From Streptomyces sp. NBC_01478 (GTDB lineage: Bacteria; Actinomycetota; Actinomycetes; Streptomycetales; Streptomycetaceae), in contig NZ_CP109444.1 of assembly GCF_036227225.1 (NCBI RefSeq), positions 2,461,501 through 2,525,500 of the forward strand: DNA of 64,000 nt, read 5' to 3'. Under the pieces are notes generated by a model that did not search any database, was not told the DNA's origin, and was given only the letters and a program-made list of their open reading frames with translations. The position numbers and the translations under genes were made by a program. Of this stretch, positions 58,550 to 64,000 are shown piece after piece (position 1 is the first letter of the stretch; the number at the start of each line of letters is the position of its first letter).

Positions 58550-59620
58550 TCACGCCCCGAACAGGTCCCCTTGTCCGTTTCCCCCGGTTGACGAGCGGGG
58601 CGGGGTGAGGCCGAGATGCGCCCACGCGGCGGGGGTGGCGACGCGTCCGCGCGGGGTGCGGGCCAGCAGCCCCTCCCGTACGAGGAAGGGTTCGGCGACC
58701 TCTTCGACGGTCTCACGCTCCTCCCCCACGGCGACGGCGAGCGTGGACAGGCCCACCGGTCCGCCGCCGAACAGCTTGAGCAGGGCTTCGAGGACACCGC
58801 GGTCGAGCCGGTCGAGACCGCGCCCGTCGACCTCGTAGACCTTGAGGGCGGCTCCGGCGATGTCCTGGGTGATGAATCCGTCGGCCTTGACCTGCGCGTA
58901 GTCCCGTACGCGGCGCAGCAGCCGGTTGGCGATACGGGGGGTGCCGCGGGAGCGGCCGGCGATCTCGGCGGCGCCGGCGGGGTCGATCTCCACGTCGAGA
59001 AGGTTCGCCGAGCGGTGGATGACGCGCTCCAGCTCGGTGGGCTCGTAGAACTCCATGTGCGCGGTGAAGCCGAAGCGGTCGCGCAGCGGGGGCGGCAGCA
59101 GTCCCGCGCGCGTGGTCGCGCCGACCAGGGTGAACGGCGGGAGTTCGAGCGGGATCGCGGTGGCGCCGGGGCCCTTGCCGACGATGACGTCGACGCGGAA
59201 GTCCTCCATCGCCATGTAGAGCATCTCTTCGGCGGGCCTCGACATGCGGTGGATCTCGTCGAGGAAGAGGACCTCGCCCTCCTGGAGGGAGGAGAGGATC
59301 GCGGCGAGGTCGCCGGCGTGCTGGATGGCGGGGCCGCTGGTGATGCGGATGGGGGCGCCCATCTCGGCCGCGATGATCATCGAGAGGGTGGTCTTGCCGA
59401 GGCCGGGGGCGCCGGAGAGCAGCACGTGGTCGGCGGTGGCGCCACGCGCGCGTGCGGCGCGCAGCACCAGGTCGAGCTGTTCGCGGACCTTCTCCTGGCC
59501 GATGAACTCGCCCAGGTCCTTGGGGCGCAGGGCGGCCTCGACGGCCTGGTCCTCGCGGTCGGCGACCGAGCCCACCAGCCGCTCGGCGGCGGTCTCGTCG
59601 GTCGTGTCGTCCCAGTTCAC
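58550..59620 (-). CDS. ruvB: Holliday junction branch migration ATPase RuvB
   Basis: 356 residues. N-terminal [18 protein letters not shown], Walker [11 protein letters not shown], Walker [11 protein letters not shown], and the winged helix with [12 protein letters not shown]. It drives branch migration with RuvA. Between ruvA and yajC, in the RuvCAB order seen across actinobacteria. Confidence 0.98.
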   Translation of the reverse strand: MNWDDTTDETAAERLVGSVADREDQAVEAALRPKDLGEFIGQEKVREQLDLVLRAARARGATADHVLLSGAPGLGKTTLSMIIAAEMGAPIRITSGPAIQHAGDLAAILSSLQEGEVLFLDEIHRMSRPAEEMLYMAMEDFRVDVIVGKGPGATAIPLELPPFTLVGATTRAGLLPPPLRDRFGFTAHMEFYEPTELERVIHRSANLLDVEIDPAGAAEIAGRSRGTPRIANRLLRRVRDYAQVKADGFITQDIAGAALKVYEVDGRGLDRLDRGVLEALLKLFGGGPVGLSTLAVAVGEERETVEEVAEPFLVREGLLARTPRGRVATPAAWAHLGLTPPRSSTGGNGQGDLFGA

Positions 59621-59631
59621 TGAAAGGTCTC

Positions 59632-60240
59632 CTAGCGGGCGCGGTTCAGGGTCTGCAGGGCGGCCTTGAGCAACTGCCCCACCTGCGGCGCCCCTTCGGC
59701 CGCCTCGGCCTGCGGTGCTACGGCGGCCACGGCCTCGTCGGCCTCGCGGGTGGCGTATCCGAGGCCGATGAGGGCCGCGTGCAGTTGGTCGCGCCAGCCG
59801 CTGGTGACCGGGGCGCCGATCGCCGGGGCGGACCCCACCGGGGCGCCGAGCCGGTCCTTGAACTCCAGCAGCAGCTTCTGCGCGCCCTTCTTGCCGATGC
59901 CGGGCACGGCCATCAGCGCCTTCTCGTCACCGGCGGCCACGGCTCGCCGTAGCGCGTCCGGTGTGTGCACGGCCAGCATCGCCTGCGCGAGCCGCGGGCC
60001 GACGCCGGTCGCGGTCTGGAGGAGCTCGAAGATCTGGCGCTCGTCGTCGTCCACGAAGCCGTACAGGGTGAGCGAGTCCTCGCGTACGACGAGCGAGGTG
60101 GCGAGCTTGGCCGGCTTGCCGAGGCGGAGCGTGGACAGCGTGTTCGGCGTGCACTGGATGGCCATCCCGACACCGCCGACCTCGACCACCGCGGCGTCGG
60201 GAGCGAGTGCGGCGACCGTGCCACTGACGAAGGCGATCAT
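59632..60240 (-). CDS. ruvA: Holliday junction-binding protein RuvA
   Basis: 202 residues. [25 protein letters not shown] is the OB-fold start. Helix-hairpin-helix motifs lie in [18 protein letters not shown] and [18 protein letters not shown], and the C-terminal RuvB-binding domain begins near 150. ATG 60240 overlaps the ruvC TGA as ATGA. Confidence 0.97.
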   Translation of the reverse strand: MIAFVSGTVAALAPDAAVVEVGGVGMAIQCTPNTLSTLRLGKPAKLATSLVVREDSLTLYGFVDDDERQIFELLQTATGVGPRLAQAMLAVHTPDALRRAVAAGDEKALMAVPGIGKKGAQKLLLEFKDRLGAPVGSAPAIGAPVTSGWRDQLHAALIGLGYATREADEAVAAVAPQAEAAEGAPQVGQLLKAALQTLNRAR

Positions 60241-60812
60241 GCGGTACGGCCTTTCGATGCGTTCGGAGTCTTGGCCGCGTGCAGGGCGACGGCCTGCTGA
60301 AGTCGGTTCTGGGCGACCGCCTGTTGGAGGCGATTCTGCGCGGGGGCCCGCCAGATGTGGCAGATCGCGAGGGCGAGGGCGTCGGCCGCGTCGGCGGGCT
60401 TGGGGGGCGCGTCGAGCCGTAGCAGCCGGGTCACCATGGCGCCGACCTGCGCCTTGTCGGCGCGTCCGCTGCCGGTGACGGCGGCCTTGACCTCGCTGGG
60501 GGTGTGCAGGGCGACCGGGATGCCGCGCCGGGCGGCACACAGCATGGCTACGGCGCTGGCCTGGGCGGTGCCCATCACCGTCCGTACGTTGTGCTGGCTG
60601 AACACCCGCTCCACGGCGACGAATTCGGGCCGGTGCTCGTCCAGCCACGCTTCGATGCCCTGCTCGATGGCGACGAGCCGCAGCCCCAACTCGGCGTCCG
60701 CCGGGGTCCGTACGACACCGACGCCGACCATGGTGAGCGGCCGGCCGGCGACACCTTCGACGACACCGACGCCGCATCGGGTGAGACCGGGGTCCACCCC
60801 GAGTACACGCAC
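60237..60812 (-). CDS. ruvC: Crossover junction endonuclease RuvC with duplicated peptide
   Basis: 191 residues. [16 protein letters not shown] gives the first Asp; [19 protein letters not shown] and the [11 protein letters not shown] end give the remaining acidic residues. It cleaves Holliday junctions. After residue 160 the C-terminus repeats QNRLQQAVA twice, from a 27-bp tandem DNA duplication. The core enzyme is complete before it, so the duplication is probably harmless. GTG start at 60812. Confidence 0.96.
   Translation of the reverse strand: MRVLGVDPGLTRCGVGVVEGVAGRPLTMVGVGVVRTPADAELGLRLVAIEQGIEAWLDEHRPEFVAVERVFSQHNVRTVMGTAQASAVAMLCAARRGIPVALHTPSEVKAAVTGSGRADKAQVGAMVTRLLRLDAPPKPADAADALALAICHIWRAPAQNRLQQAVAQNRLQQAVALHAAKTPNASKGRTA
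60285..60338. repeat. 27-bp tandem duplication in the ruvC tail
   Basis: Two adjacent 27-bp units (60285-60311 and 60312-60338) differ at a few positions but both encode QNRLQQAVA on the minus strand. This is a slippage-type coding duplication in the dispensable RuvC C-terminus. Confidence 0.85.
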
Positions 60813-60869
60813 GCGCCCCTCCCTTCGATCACCTGTTTGTGCAGGCTATCGGGTCCCACCGACAAAGCG

Positions 60870-60900
60870 ACGGGCCGACGGGTGTGTCCCGTCGGCCCGT
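60870..60900 (-). terminator. Terminator between yebC and ruvC
   Basis: ACGGGCCGACGGG (60870-60882) and CCCGTCGGCCCGT (60888-60900) form a perfect 13-bp stem with loop TGTGT, 34 bp past the yebC stop. It should separate yebC from ruvC expression, at least in part. Confidence 0.85.
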
Positions 60901-60934
60901 TGAGCCGCTTGGTCGGCCTCAGCTCACGGCAGCG

Positions 60935-61687
60935 CTACGCGTCGACCTTCTCCATGACCTCGTCGCTGACGTCGAAGTTGGCGAAGACGTTCTGCACGTC
61001 GTCGCTGTCCTCCAGGGCGTCGATCAGCTTGAAGATCTTGCGGGCGCCGTCCTCGTCGAGCTCGACCTGCATGGTCGGGACGAAGTTGGCGTCGGCGGAG
61101 TCGTAGTCGATCCCTGCGTCCTGGAGAGCGGTGCGGACCGCGACCAGGTCGGTGGCCTCGGAGATGACCTCGAAGGACTCACCGAGGTCGTTGACCTCTT
61201 CGGCACCGGCGTCGAGCACGGCACCGAGGACGTCGTCCTCGCCCAGCTCGCCCTTGGGGACGATGACGACGCCCTTGCGGTTGAAGAGGTACGACACGGA
61301 ACCGGGGTCGGCCATGTTCCCGCCGTTGCGGGTCATGGCGACGCGGACGTCCGAGGCGGCGCGGTTGCGGTTGTCGGTGAGGCACTCGATGAGCACCGCG
61401 ACGCCGTTGGGGCCGTAACCCTCGTACATGATCGTCTCGTAGTCGGCGCCACCGGCTTCGAGGCCGGCGCCACGCTTGACCGCGGAGTCGATGTTCTTGT
61501 TCGGGACCGAGCTCTTCTTGGCCTTCTGGATGGCGTCGAAGAGCGTCGGGTTGCCGGACACATCGGCGCCACCGGTGCGGGCCGCGACCTCGATGTTCTT
61601 GATCATTTTCGCGAAGAGCTTGCCGCGCTTGGCGTCGATCACGGCCTTCTTGTGCTTCGTCGTAGCCCATTTAGAGTGGCCGGACAT
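60935..61687 (-). CDS. yebC: YebC/PmpR family protein
   Basis: 250 residues. [23 protein letters not shown] is the diagnostic start, then [40 protein letters not shown] and a C-terminal domain ending near VMEKVDA. Roles proposed for the family are in transcription control and, more recently, in translation of proline-rich stretches. It lies between pdxT and ruvC, the standard order. Confidence 0.96.
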   Translation of the reverse strand: MSGHSKWATTKHKKAVIDAKRGKLFAKMIKNIEVAARTGGADVSGNPTLFDAIQKAKKSSVPNKNIDSAVKRGAGLEAGGADYETIMYEGYGPNGVAVLIECLTDNRNRAASDVRVAMTRNGGNMADPGSVSYLFNRKGVVIVPKGELGEDDVLGAVLDAGAEEVNDLGESFEVISEATDLVAVRTALQDAGIDYDSADANFVPTMQVELDEDGARKIFKLIDALEDSDDVQNVFANFDVSDEVMEKVDA

Positions 61688-61738
61688 CTGCCTGTCTCCT
61701 TCGCGTAACCCAACTCTTTACGAACCCCAGAGATCCTA

Positions 61739-62344
61739 CTAGGACCCCGGAGCCAGGTTCGCGCGCACCATGTCGACGAACAGGGAGTGCACGCGGTGGT
61801 CGCCGGTCAGTTCCGGGTGGAACGACGTGGCGAGCGCGTTGCCCTGGCGGACCGCGACGATGTGGCCCTCGTGTTCGGCGAGGACCTCCGTCTCGGCACC
61901 GACGGACTCGACCCAGGGGGCGCGGATGAAGACGCCCTCTACAGGATCGCCCTCCACGCCCTCCACGTCGACAGCCGCTTCGAAGGACTCGTTCTGCCGT
62001 CCGAAGGCGTTGCGGCGCACGATCATGTCGATGCCGCCGACCGTCTCCTGGCCCGAGCGCGGGTCGAGGATCTTGTCGGCGAGCATGATCAGGCCGGCGC
62101 AGGTGCCGTAGACGGGCATACCGGCGCGCACGCGTGCGCGCAGGGGGTCCATCACTCCGAAGAGGACGGCCAGCTTGGAGATGGTGGTGGACTCACCCCC
62201 GGGGATGACGAGGCCGTCCACCTCGGCGAGTTCCTCGGGGCGCCTGACCTGCCTGGCCACGGCGTCGGCCGCGGCCAGGGCGATGAGGTGCTCCCGTACG
62301 TCGCCCTGGAGGGCCAGGACGCCTATGACAGGTGCGTCGGTCAT
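61739..62344 (-). CDS. pdxT: Pyridoxal 5'-phosphate synthase glutaminase subunit
   Basis: 201 residues. [31 protein letters not shown], the nucleophile C in [12 protein letters not shown], and the His/Glu pair in [10 protein letters not shown]. It supplies ammonia from glutamine to PdxS for vitamin B6 synthesis. I chose ATG 62344 ([10 protein letters not shown]). The long upstream opening crosses pdxS and is a shadow. Confidence 0.97.
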   Translation of the reverse strand: MTDAPVIGVLALQGDVREHLIALAAADAVARQVRRPEELAEVDGLVIPGGESTTISKLAVLFGVMDPLRARVRAGMPVYGTCAGLIMLADKILDPRSGQETVGGIDMIVRRNAFGRQNESFEAAVDVEGVEGDPVEGVFIRAPWVESVGAETEVLAEHEGHIVAVRQGNALATSFHPELTGDHRVHSLFVDMVRANLAPGS

Positions 62345-62364
62345 GTGTGCGAAACCCTTTGGTC

Positions 62365-63276
62365 TTACCAGCCGCGGTTGGCGTAGCGCTCGGTCTCGGG
62401 GAGGGTGTCGCAGTTGATGCCGACCATGGCCTCGCCGAGGTTGCGGGACGCGTCGGCGATGATCTTCGGGTCGTCGTAGAAGGTGGTCGCCTTCACGATG
62501 GCGGCGGCGCGCTTGGCCGGGTCGCCGGACTTGAAGATGCCGGAGCCGACGAAGACGCCCTCGGCGCCGAGCTGGCGCATCAGCGCGGCGTCGGCGGGGG
62601 TGGCGACGCCACCGGCGGAGAACAGCACGACCGGGAGCTTGCCGAGTTCGGCGACCTCGCGGACGATCTCGTACGGGGCGCGCAGTTCCTTGGCGGCGGC
62701 GTACAGCTCGTTGTTGTCGAAGCCGCGCAGCTTGGCGATCTCGTTCTTGATCTGGCGCAGGTGGCGGACCGCCTCGACGACGTTGCCGGTGCCGGCCTCG
62801 CCCTTGGAGCGGATCATGGCGGCGCCCTCGGCGATGCGGCGCAGGGCCTCGCCCAGGTTGGTGGCACCGCAGACGAAGGGGGTCGTGAAGGCCCACTTGT
62901 CGGAGTGGTTGACCTCGTCGGCCGGGGTGAGGACCTCGGACTCGTCGATGTAGTCGACGCCGAGGGACTGCAGGACCTGGGCCTCGACGAAGTGGCCGAT
63001 GCGGGACTTGGCCATGACCGGGATGGAGACCGCCTCGATGATCTCCTCGATCATCGTCGGGTCGGACATCCGGGCCACGCCGCCGTCCTTGCGGATGTCG
63101 GCGGGAACCCGCTCCAGGGCCATGACGGCCACGGCACCGGCGTCCTCGGCGATCTTCGCCTGCTCGGCGTTGACCACGTCCATGATCACACCGCCCTTGA
63201 GCTGCTCGGCCATACCGCGCTTCACACGCGCGGTGCCGGTCTCGGGAGTCTGGGCAGAGCTGGGGGTGCTGGACAC
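62365..63276 (-). CDS. pdxS: Pyridoxal 5'-phosphate synthase lyase subunit
   Basis: 303 residues. A TIM-barrel synthase: [35 protein letters not shown] includes active-site residues, [15 protein letters not shown] [25 protein letters not shown], and [15 protein letters not shown]. Twelve PdxS and twelve PdxT subunits make PLP from ribose 5-phosphate, glyceraldehyde 3-phosphate and ammonia. Transcribed ahead of pdxT, which starts 20 bp after it. Confidence 0.98.
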   Translation of the reverse strand: MSSTPSSAQTPETGTARVKRGMAEQLKGGVIMDVVNAEQAKIAEDAGAVAVMALERVPADIRKDGGVARMSDPTMIEEIIEAVSIPVMAKSRIGHFVEAQVLQSLGVDYIDESEVLTPADEVNHSDKWAFTTPFVCGATNLGEALRRIAEGAAMIRSKGEAGTGNVVEAVRHLRQIKNEIAKLRGFDNNELYAAAKELRAPYEIVREVAELGKLPVVLFSAGGVATPADAALMRQLGAEGVFVGSGIFKSGDPAKRAAAIVKATTFYDDPKIIADASRNLGEAMVGINCDTLPETERYANRGW

Positions 63277-63389
63277 GGGGTGACCTCACTCGGTGAAAGA
63301 GGGTTGCTGCACTACCGAGGAAACGCGAGAGATGCAGGCCACAGCAAGGGCCAATGAACACCCGGTGGATCGTTTTCGAACCGCTGTGC

Positions 63390-64000
63390 GCCTCCCTCCG
63401 GGGGTTCAGCGGGGGATCGTGTCGGGGGTAGGGGCTCAGGTGGGCGCGTCTGGGGTGCTGCGGTCTGGCGTGGGCTGCCCCGTTTTGCCACCCGCTGCTG
63501 CGGCCGAATGTCACGGCCTTCTCCCCCTCACCTGAGCCGGTGCGTGCCCGGGGTCTCAACGGCGGGCCCTGCTGGGGGCGCGGATCCAGGTGCGCCCGTC
63601 TGTCGTGTTGCTGACGGCTGCCAACTCCCCGTCTCGCCACCCGCCGCGGCAGCGGGATGTCACGGCCGCGCCGCCCCACAGCCGCACGCGCCGCCCTCAC
63701 CGGCGTTGGTGCGCGCCCTGGCATCTCAGCGGGCGACCATGCGGGGGTACGGGCTCAGATGTGCCCGTCTGCCGTGCCGTGGCCGGCTGCCGACTCCCTC
63801 GTCCCGCCACCCCCGGCGGCAGCGGCAGCCGGATGTCACGGTCGCGCCGCCCCACAGCCGCACGCGCTGCCCTCACCGGCGTTGGTGTGCACCCTGGATC
63901 ACACCGGCAGATCATGCCGCGGACGCGGGCTCAGGCGCACCCGTCTGCCATGCCGTGGCCGGCCACCGACTCCCACGTCCCGCCACCCCCGCGTCGGCAG
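63390..64000. repeat. Degenerate tandem repeats upstream of pdxS, continuing past the window
   Basis: Four diverging copies of a 150-177 bp unit. The word CCCGTC(T) (or GCGTC) recurs at about 63446, 63595, 63763 and 63940, and TGTCACGG(C/T) at about 63510, 63659 and 63835. Each copy contains CGCCACC with C- and G-rich flanks. No gene or ribosome site stands out in 63277-64000. The first ~110 bp (63277-63390) should hold the pdxS promoter, which I could not place. Confidence 0.7.

Noticed and set aside
63277..64000. CRISPR-like array at the window end
   Set aside because: Units are 150-177 bp and diverged; no short identical repeats with unique spacers.

Overview
This window is a high-GC actinobacterial chromosome segment, almost certainly from a Streptomyces. 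BldD is present with its c-di-GMP signature at the S. coelicolor residue numbers. GTG starts are common, and the gene order pyr-bldD-nusB-efp-aro-alaS-rpsD and hisS-relA-apt-secFD-yajC-ruvBAC-yebC-pdxTS is the core Streptomyces arrangement as I recall it from S. coelicolor. The left and right parts are vegetative housekeeping genes. The middle, about 25.6-45.5 kb, is accessory.

Left core (1-21.7 kb). pyrC (partial), pyrB and pyrR form a minus-strand pyrimidine operon with a PyrR-binding leader over the pyrR ribosome site. bldD (+) has a promoter overlapped by a BldD box, and two perfect terminators follow it. A long minus-strand run follows: DUF948 and DUF6167 proteins, alaS, ruvX, mltG, aroE, then aroC, aroK, aroB, a P-loop ATPase, a creatinase-fold peptidase, efp and nusB. 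A lone plus-strand NB-ARC/TPR ATPase, then rpsD, rarA and a VKOR-like gene complete this part.

Accessory middle. A plus-strand ABC-2 exporter plus a DesK/NarL-type two-component pair (21.8-25.4 kb) starts beside a 20-bp palindrome. It is followed by a 16-gene plus-strand cluster (25.7-45.4 kb) for a headless contractile phage-tail-like particle: sheath, tube, hub/spike (VgrG-like), PAAR-like tip, gp25-like wedge and gpJ-like baseplate, a giant LamG plus beta-propeller baseplate/fibre protein, and two fibre/adhesin candidates. Between tube and hub, where a tape measure would be expected, sit two proteins of 949 and 1056 residues. One has a pre-toxin (PT-TG-like) segment and an HNH-like end, the other a PD-(D/E)XK-like end. 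Both start with a gap-free 30-residue module that is also the C-terminus of the small protein encoded just before them. I see no capsid, portal, terminase, integrase, lysis gene or AAA+ ATPase. The cluster is followed by a perfect terminator and a stand-alone SARP gene. Upstream of its first gene are three 11-bp-phased TGAC repeats exactly 8 bp before a TAGCGT -10, the canonical layout of a SARP-activated promoter. The most economical reading is a SARP-controlled minimal contractile injection system with nuclease cargo.

Right core (46.3-64 kb). A mobile-like 153-bp inverted-repeat element lies next to hisS. Then come a metallo-beta-lactamase-fold hydrolase, a membrane-anchored cyclophilin, a DUF349 protein, relA/rsh, a small secreted four-cysteine protein, apt, secF, secD, yajC, ruvB, ruvA, ruvC, yebC, pdxT and pdxS. 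The window ends in degenerate tandem repeats upstream of pdxS. No tRNA, rRNA, CRISPR array or insertion sequence was recognised.
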